NCBI RefSeq assembly: GCF_003966895.1
Contig: NZ_AP018449.1
Span: forward strand, 3,985,501-4,049,500
Length of the DNA: 64,000 nt
DNA from: Methylomusa anaerophila
Lineage (GTDB): Bacteria; Bacillota; Negativicutes; Sporomusales; Sporomusaceae
Reading direction: 5' to 3'
The translations under genes were made by a program, and so were the position numbers. The notes under the pieces were generated by a model that saw only the letters and a list, made by a program, of their open reading frames with translations, ran no database searches and was not told the DNA's origin. Of this stretch, positions 41,389 through 50,443 are shown one piece after another; the stretch's first letter is position 1; every line of letters starts with the position of its first letter.

Positions 41389-42183
41389 ATGAGCGAACGA
41401 GATAAGATTCTTCGCTATTACAGTGCTTCCGGTGAAGGGGAACTCGCCGCTAAACTTCTTGATTTGGCCGAGTGGGTTTTAAAAAATCACAAATATAAAA
41501 TCAGTGAATTTTTAGACCCCCATAGTCAGACTATCGCGGAAACCATTGCAGCTCATTATAATCGCCTGACATTACTTAGTAATGGTGGGTATACGGGAGC
41601 AGAAAGACGAAAAGTCGCCTTTGCCGATAATGATTTTTTGGCTATTACAGAAGATGTGGATTTTTCAATTAATGCCCTCAGTATCAACTGGGATATCCGC
41701 TATTACAGCTTATCTCATCGCGACGTACTGGGCGCCGTTTTAGGGCTGGGAATTAAACGTGAAGTCACTGGCGATATTATTATGCTGAAAGACCATTGTC
41801 ATATTATCGTGGATAATATGATGACGGAATATATCATCAACAACCTGACTACTGTCGGTCAGGCTCCGGTGACAATAGAAAAAATTATGCTAAATGAAAT
41901 TGCGCCCCGGGAAGAGAAAGTGAAAGAGATAAGATCGACGGTGGCTTCCTTGCGGCTTGACGCGGTGGCTGCAGCCGGTTTTGGCACATCCCGTACCAGG
42001 ATGGCGGAAGAAATTGCGGCCCTGAAGGTCAAAGTGAACTGGCAAGAGGCAAAAAGTTCTTCTCAAACCGTGAAAATAGGTGATGTAATCTCTATGCGAG
42101 GACGCGGTCGGGTAGAAGTGTGTGAAATTCCTGGACAAACTAAAAAAGGGCGCTTCAGCGTCGTATTACGACGCTTCATATAA
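41389..42183 (+). CDS. YlmH-family S4-domain RNA-binding protein
   Basis: This 264-residue protein has an N-terminal alpha/beta region (about 1-170; TGAERRKVAFADND near residue 64) and a C-terminal S4-like RNA-binding domain (EIRSTVASLRLDAVAAAGFG near 184). The S4 part is followed by KIGDVISMRGRGRVEV. YlmH associates with ribosomes and supports ribosome quality control, and RqcH of this same system is encoded at 50444. The ATG follows the proC stop with no gap. Confidence 0.93.
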   Translation: MSERDKILRYYSASGEGELAAKLLDLAEWVLKNHKYKISEFLDPHSQTIAETIAAHYNRLTLLSNGGYTGAERRKVAFADNDFLAITEDVDFSINALSINWDIRYYSLSHRDVLGAVLGLGIKREVTGDIIMLKDHCHIIVDNMMTEYIINNLTTVGQAPVTIEKIMLNEIAPREEKVKEIRSTVASLRLDAVAAAGFGTSRTRMAEEIAALKVKVNWQEAKSSSQTVKIGDVISMRGRGRVEVCEIPGQTKKGRFSVVLRRFI

Positions 42184-42253
42184 ATATCTATTCAGATTAT
42201 AAATGCCACGAACTATCCTGAAAATCTAAAACGTCGTAAGATAAAGGAACCGG

Positions 42254-42369
42254 AACCACAGAGACACAGAGAACGCAGAGGGACACGGAGAAAGGATAAC
42301 GAAGAGTGTTGAAAAAACATAAATAATTAAACCCTCTGCGTTTCTCTGCGCCCTCTGCTCCTCTGTGGT
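42254..42369. repeat. CACAGAG-type palindromic repeat
   Basis: AACCACAGAGACACAGAG (42254-42271) continues as GAACGCAGAGGGACACGGAG, and its mirror, CCCTCTGCGTTTCTCTGCG with CTCCTCTGTGGT, lies at 42333-42369. Similar CCACAGAG repeats are scattered over many unrelated bacterial genomes. On either side are partial family A arms (GCCACGAACT at about 42203 and TTTATAAGCAGTTCCC at 42385-42400), so it seems to sit within a decayed family A repeat. Confidence 0.75.
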
Positions 42370-42450
42370 AAAACGTTCTCCATTTTTATAAGCAGTTCCC
42401 TATTTAAAGACGAATAGTTACTAAAATAAATTATGGGAGTGTATGTAAGT

Positions 42451-42906
42451 ATGCTGACGCCGTTGGATATTCATAACAAAGAGTTTAAGCATGGTTTTCG
42501 GGGCTACAATGAAGAAGAAGTTGACGAATTTCTTGACCAGGTAGTAAAGGATTATGAAACTTTATACCGGGAAAATATTGATCTAAAAGAAACAGTTGAA
42601 CGGCTCAACGGAAAATTGGAACATTATCAACATATGGAAAATACACTTCACAGTACACTGGTCATTGCCCAAGAAACAGCCGAAGAAGTGAAACTCAATG
42701 CCAAAAAGGAAACCGAGCTGATTATTAAAGAAGCGGAGATTCGCGCCCAGGGAATGGTTGATGAAGCTTTTGCAAAAGTTCGTAGGTTAACAGGTGAATA
42801 TGAAGATTTGCAAAAACAGTCCCAAATTTTCCGTACAAGGCTGCGTACCTTATTGCAGGCTCAAATGGATATGCTTAATAACGCCAAGGAAGAGGATGAA
42901 AACTAA
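42451..42906 (+). CDS. divIVA: DivIVA-family cell division/polarity protein
   Basis: This 151-residue protein starts with the DivIVA membrane-binding signature LTPLDIHNKEFKHGFRGYNE followed by EVDEFLDQV. It then forms a long coiled coil (about residues 30-130). It marks negative membrane curvature at poles and septa. The ATG at 42451 gives the family N-terminus, with GGGAGTG 9 nt upstream. A longer frame from 42433 contains that site. It sits 2 nt before the DUF167 gene. Confidence 0.94.
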   Translation: MLTPLDIHNKEFKHGFRGYNEEEVDEFLDQVVKDYETLYRENIDLKETVERLNGKLEHYQHMENTLHSTLVIAQETAEEVKLNAKKETELIIKEAEIRAQGMVDEAFAKVRRLTGEYEDLQKQSQIFRTRLRTLLQAQMDMLNNAKEEDEN

Positions 42907-42908
42907 TA

Positions 42909-43217
42909 TTGAATATTCAAAACCTGAATATCAAGGAATTTGCTGACGGCATCGCTTTTAAGGTGAAGGTGCAGCCGCGAGCCAGCAAAAATTGCGTTGC
43001 CGGGATTGTAGAAGATTCCCTAAAAATCAGTTTGACTTCACCGCCGGTTGATGGCGAAGCAAATATTGCTTGCATAGCTTATATTGCCGAATTGTTTAAT
43101 GTATCCAAAAGTCAGGTGCGTATTACCACTGGGGAAAAAAGCCGCACTAAGATTATTAAAATTGAGACAATCGACAAAAACCAATTTACAGCCATATTAT
43201 CCCGCTATTTAGCCTGA
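42909..43217 (+). CDS. DUF167/YggU-family protein
   Basis: This 102-residue protein has the UPF0235 pattern KVKVQPRASKNCVAGIVED near residue 18 and SPPVDGEANIACIAYIAELF near 44, followed by a KSRTKIIKI strand. The function is unknown, though it is widely conserved next to the yggS/divIVA genes. The start is TTG, and AGGAAGAGG in the end of divIVA serves as ribosome site at a wide spacing. It is the last gene of the sepF-divIVA run. Confidence 0.9.
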   Translation: MNIQNLNIKEFADGIAFKVKVQPRASKNCVAGIVEDSLKISLTSPPVDGEANIACIAYIAELFNVSKSQVRITTGEKSRTKIIKIETIDKNQFTAILSRYLA

Positions 43218-43232
43218 ATATAGATATAATGC

Positions 43233-43327
43233 ATTAAAGAATTGACATCCGGGTATTAGGATAAGCGGAGGTTAAGCGGCAGCGTCGAAGCGTTCCTAAT
43301 ATCCGGATATAATTTCAATTCTTTAAT
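43233..43327. repeat. Inverted-repeat element D (95 bp)
   Basis: Arms ATTAAAGAATTGA (43233-43245) and TCAATTCTTTAAT (43315-43327) are perfect complements. Inner arms with CCGG-GTATTAGGA and TCCTAATATCCGG extend the pairing. The loop contains GCGGAGGTTAAGCGG. It lies between DUF167 and the ileS T-box and may be a terminator-like or MITE-like structure. Confidence 0.7.
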
Positions 43328-43394
43328 ACGTTCCATATAGATATTATAATTTGACTTTATCCCCCAATGTTAATATAATATTGTATGCATATAT

Positions 43395-43645
43395 CCTTAT
43401 ATTGTTATGGTAATGACGGAGACATTAGCCTCAGATTTATAGGTTACAGCGAGCCGGCGGAATGGTGGAAGCCCGGTTATACCTTGTCTTTGGTGAAAAT
43501 CACTCCTGAACTGCGAACCGAATTTTTCAGGTAGGCTTCGCCGTTTGACGCCCGTTAGCGCGTTGAAAGAGCTGCAATACTGTAGCAAATAGGGTGGTAC
43601 CACGGGATTGACCTCTCGTCCCTTGCGGGATGCGGGGTTTTTATT
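43395..43645 (+). promoter_or_regulatory. T-box riboswitch (tRNA-Ile) before ileS
   Basis: The leader holds a stem I region with GACGGAGACATTAG and GCGAGCCGG. The probable specifier is ATC (43499-43501) followed by a purine, reading tRNA-Ile(GAU). The conserved T-box AGGGTGGTACCACG lies at 43591-43604. A terminator with stem CCTCTCGTCCC against GGGATGCGGGG is followed by TTTTTA (43611-43645). Uncharged tRNA-Ile should stabilise the antiterminator and switch ileS on. Confidence 0.92.
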
Positions 43646-43661
43646 TTTGGAGGTGTACAGA

Positions 43662-46451
43662 TTGGACTACAGCAAATCCCTTAACTTACCGCAGACTGAA
43701 TTTCCTATGCGGGGAAACTTGCCGGAACGGGAGCCAAAATTACTAGAATACTGGCATAACGAAGCCATATACCAAAAGAAGATTAAACGGAATCAAGGTA
43801 ATCCGAAATTTATTTTGCATGACGGTCCTCCGTACGCAAATGGAAACATCCATATTGGTACGGCATTAAATAAAATTTTAAAGGATATTATCGTAAAATA
43901 TAAATCATTGCACGGTTTTGCAGCTCCTTATGTTCCCGGTTGGGATACTCACGGCTTGCCTATTGAACATGCAGCCATTAAAATTCTTGGTCTTAACAGA
44001 CATGAACTAAATCCCCTGGATTTAAGACGCGAATGCAGACAGTACGCGTTTAAATGCCTTGATATGCAGCGTGAAGACTTTAAACGTCTGGGAATTACCG
44101 GTGATTGGGAGAACCCCTATGTAACTCTTTATCCGGAATACGAGGCCAAACAGATTGAAGTATTTGGCGAAATGGCGAAAAAAAATTATATATACAAAGG
44201 TCTGAAATCGGTATACTGGTGTACCTCTTGCGAAACAGCCCTGGCGGAAGCTGAAATTGAATATGCAGAAAAAAAGTCCCATTCAATCTTTGTTAAATTT
44301 CTGTTAGTTGACGACAAAGGCAATTTACCTGTTGGCGTTGATCGTGAACGGGTCTTTGCCGTGATTTGGACGACCACTCCCTGGACGATGCCAGCTAACG
44401 TAGCCATTGCTGTAAACCCTGACCTGGAATACGCCTGGGTAGAAGTCAACGACGAAATATATCTGTTGGCGAAAGAATTGGTTGAAACGGTTACCAAAGC
44501 CAACGGCTTGGAAAACTATACAATATTGTCCACGCTGAAAGGCTCAGCCACCGAAGGAATGCTTTTTCATCATCCGTTCTTTGACCGTGAGGCACCGGTC
44601 ATTTTAGGTGACCATGTTACTTTAGAGCAAGGCACAGGCTGTGTCCACACCGCTCCCGGACACGGCCAGGAGGACTTTGAGGTTGGCGCCAAGTATGGAT
44701 TACCGGTAATTAGTCCGGTAGATCCAACAGGCCACTTTACAGCCGAAGCCGGTAAATTTCAGGGTATGTCAGTAAACGATGCCAACGTTCCTATCATCAA
44801 AGAATTGGCTGAGCGCAGCATGCTTCTCGGTAAAAGCTCAATTAAGCACCAGTATGCGCACTGCTGGCGGTGCAAAAATCCAATTATCTATCGGGCAACG
44901 GAACAGTGGTTTGCTTCGGTAGAAGGTTTTCGACAAGAAGCTTTGAATGCAATCAAAGACGTAACCTGGATTCCTTCCTGGGGCGAGGACCGCATTCACA
45001 ACATGGTTGCCGACCGTCAGGACTGGTGCATCTCGCGGCAAAGAGTCTGGGGGGTGCCTATACCAATTTTTTACTGCACCGAATGTAACACTCACATTAT
45101 CAACGACACTACCATTACTGCAGTTGCCGATCTCTTCCGCCGGGAGGGGTCAGATGCCTGGTGGGCAAGAACAGCTGCCGAAATTTTACCTGACGGATTT
45201 ATATGTCCGCACTGCGGTCATAATACTTTCCGGAAGGAAACAGATATCATGGACGTTTGGTTTGACAGCGGGTCCAGTCATGCCGCTGTTTTAAAGCAAC
45301 GAGACGAACTTGTCTGGCCGGCGGACCTGTACCTGGAAGGCAGTGATCAACATCGTGGCTGGTTCCAGTCGTCTCTCCTTACTTCGGTGGCAACTACCCA
45401 TACCGCTCCGTACAAGGCTGTATTGACCCATGGCTTTGTGGTTGACGGTGAAGGTCGCAAGATGTCCAAGTCTATCGGCAATGTAATTTATCCGCAAGAA
45501 GTTATCAAGCAGTATGGCGCTGATATATTGCGTCTATGGGTTGCCTCAGCGGATTACAAGGCGGATATCCGCATATCCAATGATATACTAAAGCAAATGG
45601 CTGAGGTATACCGTAAAATCCGCAATACTTTTCGTTATATTCTTGGCAACTTACAAGATTTCGACCCCAATACCTGCAAAGTTGAATATGGAGATTTGCT
45701 TGAAATCGACCGCTGGGCTCTTCTTCGTCTTGAGCAGGTTCGCTCCAAAATTACTCAGGCCTATGAAGATTACGAATTCCATCTCTTATACCACAGCGTG
45801 CACAATTTCTGCGCCATTGACTTAAGCTCCATTTATCTTGATATATTAAAAGACCGGGTCTATACGGAACTGCCGAATTCGCTGGAACGTCGGGCCGCTC
45901 AAACGGCTATGTATGAAATTTTAACTACGCTGGTAACCTTGGTCAGCCCAGTACTGACTTTTACGGCGGAAGAAGTTTGGCAGCATATGCCCAAAGAAGC
46001 AGGTATGCCGGAAAGTGTCCAGCTAACCACTTGGCCCAAAGTCCGTAAGGAATACCTGGATGCCGAATTAGAAATAAAATGGGATACCCTGTTGACCATT
46101 CGCAGTGAAATAACCAAAGCACTGGAAAATGCGCGCCGCAACAAGGTAATCGGCCATTCTTTGGATGCATCTGTGGCCTTATACGCTACGGGAGATGTAT
46201 TTGCCGCTTTAGCCGCAGTAAAGGATGACCTGGCTACGTTATTAATCGTATCCGGGGTGGAGTTATTTGAAAATCTCGCAGCGGCTCCTTCCGAAAGCTA
46301 CAAAGCTGAAGATATGAACTTGGCGATTGCCGTTTTACCTGCACAAGGTCAAAAATGCGAGCGTTGCTGGATTTATAATGACACAGTTACACAAAATTCC
46401 GAACACCCGACACTGTGCCATAGATGCGCCACTGTAATAAAACAGCTATAG
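43662..46451 (+). CDS. ileS: isoleucyl-tRNA synthetase
   Basis: This 929-residue class I synthetase attaches isoleucine to tRNA-Ile. It has the HIGH-type motif in YANGNIHIGTALNK near residue 60, KMSKS in GRKMSKSIGNVIY near 604, an editing (CP1) domain between them with TTTPWTMPANVA near 245 and VHTAPGHGQEDFE near 330, and a C-terminal zinc finger (CERCWIYNDTVTQN, then CHRC). The TTG at 43662 has GGAGGTG 7 nt upstream. An upstream frame from 43608 runs through the T-box terminator and is not translated. It is regulated by the T-box leader. Confidence 0.97.
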   Translation: MDYSKSLNLPQTEFPMRGNLPEREPKLLEYWHNEAIYQKKIKRNQGNPKFILHDGPPYANGNIHIGTALNKILKDIIVKYKSLHGFAAPYVPGWDTHGLPIEHAAIKILGLNRHELNPLDLRRECRQYAFKCLDMQREDFKRLGITGDWENPYVTLYPEYEAKQIEVFGEMAKKNYIYKGLKSVYWCTSCETALAEAEIEYAEKKSHSIFVKFLLVDDKGNLPVGVDRERVFAVIWTTTPWTMPANVAIAVNPDLEYAWVEVNDEIYLLAKELVETVTKANGLENYTILSTLKGSATEGMLFHHPFFDREAPVILGDHVTLEQGTGCVHTAPGHGQEDFEVGAKYGLPVISPVDPTGHFTAEAGKFQGMSVNDANVPIIKELAERSMLLGKSSIKHQYAHCWRCKNPIIYRATEQWFASVEGFRQEALNAIKDVTWIPSWGEDRIHNMVADRQDWCISRQRVWGVPIPIFYCTECNTHIINDTTITAVADLFRREGSDAWWARTAAEILPDGFICPHCGHNTFRKETDIMDVWFDSGSSHAAVLKQRDELVWPADLYLEGSDQHRGWFQSSLLTSVATTHTAPYKAVLTHGFVVDGEGRKMSKSIGNVIYPQEVIKQYGADILRLWVASADYKADIRISNDILKQMAEVYRKIRNTFRYILGNLQDFDPNTCKVEYGDLLEIDRWALLRLEQVRSKITQAYEDYEFHLLYHSVHNFCAIDLSSIYLDILKDRVYTELPNSLERRAAQTAMYEILTTLVTLVSPVLTFTAEEVWQHMPKEAGMPESVQLTTWPKVRKEYLDAELEIKWDTLLTIRSEITKALENARRNKVIGHSLDASVALYATGDVFAALAAVKDDLATLLIVSGVELFENLAAAPSESYKAEDMNLAIAVLPAQGQKCERCWIYNDTVTQNSEHPTLCHRCATVIKQL

Positions 46452-46482
46452 CCATTTGTATTATTATATTTATATATATTTA

Positions 46483-46512
46483 CAAACCGGGGACTCCCCG
46501 GTTTATTTTTTC
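46483..46512 (+). terminator. Rho-independent terminator after ileS
   Basis: AAACCGGGG pairs with CCCCGGTTT around ACT, followed by ATTTTTT. Confidence 0.9.
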
Positions 46513-46550
46513 CTCATTGGGAATAATAATTATAGTGGGTGAGTATTGGC

Positions 46551-46880
46551 ATGGATTTGAATAATAAAAAAATAGATAAAATAAAGGAAACTCACGGTAA
46601 GGCCCCGGAATTGATAGCAACCCAATTGAATAAATTGGTTCAGCATTTGGAAGCTCTGCGCATTGCGGAATATCTCGAATTGCTGGAACGTCCGGGACGT
46701 CTAATTTTTACCAACTTTGTTGCCGGGATTGCAAGAGGTTTAGGTATCGCAATAGGAGCCAGCTTAGTATTCGCTTTACTTTTATCCTTTTTAAAACATT
46801 TGATTTTGCTCAACATTCCTCTAATCGGTGGTCTGATTGCAGATATTGTACGTATCGTTGAAACTAAAAACGGCATATAA
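46551..46880 (+). CDS. DUF5665 membrane protein
   Basis: This 109-residue protein has a charged, coiled N-terminal half (residues 1-45, with LVQHLEALRIAEYLELLERP) and two hydrophobic segments (about 52-85 and 85-100). The sequence RLIFTNFVAGIARGLGIAIG is the family signature. The function is unknown. The ATG at 46551 has GGGTGAG about 7 nt upstream. The longer frame from 46539 lacks a ribosome site. It is followed by a hairpin terminator. Confidence 0.85.
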   Translation: MDLNNKKIDKIKETHGKAPELIATQLNKLVQHLEALRIAEYLELLERPGRLIFTNFVAGIARGLGIAIGASLVFALLLSFLKHLILLNIPLIGGLIADIVRIVETKNGI

Positions 46881-46927
46881 ATCTGAATAGATTGATGGGA
46901 GGACTACAATGATTAATAAAGATTAAC

Positions 46928-46960
46928 AAACCGGACGCAATTTGAAGTGCGTTCGGTTTT
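46928..46960 (+). terminator. Rho-independent terminator after DUF5665
   Basis: AACCGGACGCA pairs with TGCGTTCGGTT, followed by TTATTCTTT. It starts two bases after a 5-codon frame at 46909. Confidence 0.8.
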
Positions 46961-47105
46961 ATTCTTTGCAGTACCATAAGTAGTTGTCTTTCTCGATAAG
47001 TGAAGGATTTTGTTTATTTATGTATAACTTATATTAAAAAATTTCAGTTTGGGATATGCTTATTTTAGTTGTTATATCCTGATAGCGCTTAAAGGGGAAG
47101 GCTTA

Positions 47106-47828
47106 ATGGAAAAACCGGAAACCCAGCAACCGTTTTTATATTACATAAAATTAAGTGTTTTGGTTCTAATAATAGCTTTTTACCTATATTTACCCGGAGT
47201 ACAAAACTTCGTCACCAGCGGAATTTTTTACTTACATCACAGGGATTTTGATGGTTTGCGCCTATTTATTCTGTCTTACGGCATTTGGGCGCCTGTTACA
47301 AGTGTTGCCTTAATGACTTTACAATCCATTGTGCCGTTAGTACCAGGATTGATTATTACCCTTACCAACGCTTGGATTTTTGGCTGGAAATTTGGCGCCC
47401 TCTATTCGTGGGCAGGTGCTTTGTTAGGAGCCACGCTGGATTTCGGAGTAGCCCGCTGGTATGGTCGCCCAGTGGTTGAGCATTTTCTTAATATAAAATA
47501 CCTTAAATACCTTGACTGGATGGACACTTTTTTCAAGCGCCATGGAGTATTAACGATATTCATTACCAGACTTACTCCGGTCGTACCTTTTAAAGTTATC
47601 AGTTACGGTGCAGGTCTTACTGCCATATCCTTGCCTCAGTTTAGCATTGCTACGGCGGTTGGACAAACTCCGGCGATCGTACTATACTCAATACTTGGCC
47701 AAAACTTAACTCATAATGTATTTTCGTTAATTACCGTCACATCTTTACTCATCATCGCCGGCGCTGTGGCTTTTTATTATCGCAAAACGATCGAGCGGTA
47801 TTTATTAAGTAATAAAGGCGGCAAGTAA
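47106..47828 (+). CDS. TVP38/TMEM64-family membrane protein
   Basis: This 240-residue protein has an N-terminal helix (about 18-40) and a VTT/SNARE-associated domain with PLVPGLIITLTNAWIFG near residue 80, GALLGATLDFGVARWYG near 104 and FITRLTPVVPFKVISYGAG near 156. The pattern is typical of DedA-like/TVP38 proteins, possible lipid scramblases. The ATG at 47106 follows AAAGGGGAAGG. The longer frame from 47049 has no ribosome site. It precedes lspA by 92 nt. Confidence 0.9.
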   Translation: MEKPETQQPFLYYIKLSVLVLIIAFYLYLPGVQNFVTSGIFYLHHRDFDGLRLFILSYGIWAPVTSVALMTLQSIVPLVPGLIITLTNAWIFGWKFGALYSWAGALLGATLDFGVARWYGRPVVEHFLNIKYLKYLDWMDTFFKRHGVLTIFITRLTPVVPFKVISYGAGLTAISLPQFSIATAVGQTPAIVLYSILGQNLTHNVFSLITVTSLLIIAGAVAFYYRKTIERYLLSNKGGK

Positions 47829-47920
47829 AATGCTTCTTTACCCTATTTACCCTCGGGTAAAAATCAGGTAATATGTATGATATACTTAATTTACTTACTT
47901 TCGGGACAGGAGGAACAAGG

Positions 47921-48391
47921 ATGTCTATGTTCTTAGTAGCGCTTATAACAATTACTACGATAATCATCGACCAAACTGTGAAATATTATGTTCAGTCACA
48001 AATGCTGCCTGGTCAGTCAATTCCGGTAATAGAGGGCATTTTTCACATTACATATATTCTCAATCCTGGTGCAGCCTTCGGGGTTTTAGAAAACCAAACT
48101 ATTTTTTTTGTTACGGTTGCTTTTTTAATGCTGGGAATTAGCATCTACTTTTTTTCCCAAATACCACAGCACTATCGGTTGATGCGTTTCGGCCTCAGTT
48201 TGATGGCTGGTGGAGCAGTCGGCAATGTCATTGATCGAGTTAAAGCAGGCGTTGTAGTAGATTTTTTTGATTTTCGTATTTGGCCCGTGTTTAATATAGC
48301 CGATATGGCAATCGTAACGGGAGTCAGTTGTATCATTTATTCAATTATATTTTTAATCCCGCGTAGTGAGTTAAAGGAAAAAAACGGATAA
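47921..48391 (+). CDS. lspA: lipoprotein signal peptidase (signal peptidase II)
   Basis: This 156-residue membrane aspartic protease cleaves prolipoproteins. It has four hydrophobic helices. The conserved catalytic aspartates are in GNVIDRVKAG near residue 106 and PVFNIADMAIV near 126, and NPGAAFGVLENQ is near 46. The ATG at 47921 follows AGGAGG by 7 nt. The order lspA-rluD-pyrR is classical, but two palindromic repeats (48448-48715) separate lspA from rluD here. Confidence 0.96.
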   Translation: MSMFLVALITITTIIIDQTVKYYVQSQMLPGQSIPVIEGIFHITYILNPGAAFGVLENQTIFFVTVAFLMLGISIYFFSQIPQHYRLMRFGLSLMAGGAVGNVIDRVKAGVVVDFFDFRIWPVFNIADMAIVTGVSCIIYSIIFLIPRSELKEKNG

Positions 48392-48447
48392 GGAGCGTGT
48401 TTCAAAAAACACGCAACCATAATGTAGGTAAGGGTGGTTCAAAATGC

Positions 48448-48610
48448 CTAGTGGCCTGTCTACATTGAAAGCGTAAATGAATTCGCGGGAATTTTTTCGC
48501 AAGGCGAGGCGGAGGAAGCGCACATATCGGACATATGTAAGCTGACGACAACGAAGCATGGCGGAAAAAGGCCCGCGAAGTAATTATGATTTCAGTGTAG
48601 ACAGACCACT
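48448..48610. repeat. MITE-like element, family B, copy 2 (163 bp)
   Basis: Terminal inverted repeats CTAGTGGCCTGTCTACA (48448-48464) and TGTAGACAGACCACTAG (48594-48610) differ at one position, and the pairing continues to GAAA/TTTC. Inside is a GCGGG/CCCGC arm and a core with GGCGGAGGAAG, CATATCGGACATATG and ACGACAACGAAGCA. The copy at 27022 is homologous. It lies inside the family A repeat listed next. Confidence 0.85.
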
Positions 48611-48715
48611 AGATGCTAGGCGCGATGAGGACGTGAGCGGAACAGTACAAGTAAGTACGTGAAGCGATCGCCCGCAAGGAGCAACAACGCAGATGGGCGT
48701 TTTGAAACAGCCTTG
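48611..48715. repeat. Family A repeat, copy 3, core and right arm
   Basis: Starting just after the family B element, ATGCTAGGCGCGATGAGGAC leads to CAACAACGCAGATGGGCG and a right arm TTTTGAAACAGCC. A matching left-arm remnant (GGTTCAAAATGCC at 48436-48448) lies on the other side of the family B element. Confidence 0.65.
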
Positions 48716-48735
48716 ATAAGGAGCGAGCTTACCTA

Positions 48736-49683
48736 GTGCATGAAAACTGGTCGGATTTTAATGCCACATATCGGTTCGAAGCAGCTCACGCTGAAAAAGG
48801 AACCAGACTTGATGTGTTTATCGCAGCCAAAATACCTTCTCTATCCCGATCTCATATTCAAAGGTTGATAGCCGCAGAATGCGTATGGGTCAATAGTAAA
48901 ACGGTAAAAGCAAACTATAAAGTACAAATAAATGATAAGATTGAGATAACCATCCCTGAAGTTGAGCCGATTGATGTAATCCCGGAAAGCATTCCGCTGG
49001 ATATATTATATGAAGATCAAGATATTATTGTTATCAATAAGCCGCGCGGTATGGTAGTACATCCGGCAGCCGGCAACTACAGAGGAACTTTGGTAAATGC
49101 TCTGTTGGAACACTGTAAAGATTTATCCGGAATTAATGGCGTCATTCGTCCCGGGATAGTACATCGCCTGGACAAAGATACTTCCGGCGTTATTGTGGCT
49201 GCCAAGACAGATCGCGCCCATCTTAACCTGGCCGAACAAATCAAATCCCGGGTCGCCAGCCGTAAATATTTGGCGATTGTTCATGGAAATATCATAGAAG
49301 AGCAGGGAGTTATTAACGCCCCTATCGGCAGACATCCGTCGGACCGGAAAAAAATGGCTGTTACTTTTAGCAACAGCAAAGAAGCGGTAACCCGCTTTCG
49401 GGTGCTGGAACGATTCGGTAATTATACATTGGTAGAATGTAAATTACTTACCGGACGCACACACCAAATCAGAGTACATATGAGTTATATTGGTCATCCG
49501 GTAGCCGGTGATCCCAAATATGGTCCTGAACGCCGGCATTTTGATATTGCAGGTCAAGCGCTGCATTCCGCCGAACTATCCATAATACATCCGGTCACCG
49601 GTCGGCCAATGAGCTTTAGCGCCCCTTGTCCCCAAGATATGACGAATATTATGTCAATATTACATAAGAATAATAACAATTAA
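48736..49683 (+). CDS. rluD: 23S rRNA pseudouridine synthase, RluD family
   Basis: This 315-residue protein has an S4 domain (about residues 22-80; LDVFIAAKIPSLSRSHIQR) and a catalytic domain with GIVHRLDKDTSGVIVAAKT near residue 143. The active Asp is in RLDKD. LLTGRTHQIRVHM is near 236. Family members modify uridines in helix 69 or similar sites of 23S rRNA. The start is GTG, with AAGGAG about 12 nt upstream. It is followed by pyrR after 20 nt. Confidence 0.94.
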   Translation: MHENWSDFNATYRFEAAHAEKGTRLDVFIAAKIPSLSRSHIQRLIAAECVWVNSKTVKANYKVQINDKIEITIPEVEPIDVIPESIPLDILYEDQDIIVINKPRGMVVHPAAGNYRGTLVNALLEHCKDLSGINGVIRPGIVHRLDKDTSGVIVAAKTDRAHLNLAEQIKSRVASRKYLAIVHGNIIEEQGVINAPIGRHPSDRKKMAVTFSNSKEAVTRFRVLERFGNYTLVECKLLTGRTHQIRVHMSYIGHPVAGDPKYGPERRHFDIAGQALHSAELSIIHPVTGRPMSFSAPCPQDMTNIMSILHKNNNN

Positions 49684-49700
49684 TTATGGGAGGAAATTAG

Positions 49701-50258
<558 letters not shown>

Positions 50259-50281
50259 ACAGTATTGACGGCGTTAAGTGG

Positions 50282-50409
50282 GGAACTGCTTAGAAACCGC
50301 CATCTGCGTTGTTGTTCCTGCGGTCCTCACTACAGCGTACGACCAGTACGCTTCCGTTCCGGTCCTCGTCTCGCCTAGCATCTGGCAGTTTCTAAGCAGT
50401 TCGTGGCAT
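50282..50409. repeat. Family A repeat, copy 2 (minus orientation)
   Basis: GGAACTGCTTAGAAACCGCC (50283-50302) and GGCAGTTTCTAAGCAGTTC form the outer arms. The core contains CATCTGCGTTGTTGTTCCTG and CGTACGACCAGTACG. Relative to the copy at 52375 it is reversed. It separates convergent pyrR and rqcH and could terminate both. Confidence 0.8.
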
Positions 50410-50443
50410 TTAATAAACTGGGCAAAGGCAAGTAACGTTTAGT

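Noticed and set aside
43608-43661. N-terminal extension of IleS
   Set aside because: The extension reads through the T-box terminator. The TTG at 43662 has GGAGGTG well placed.
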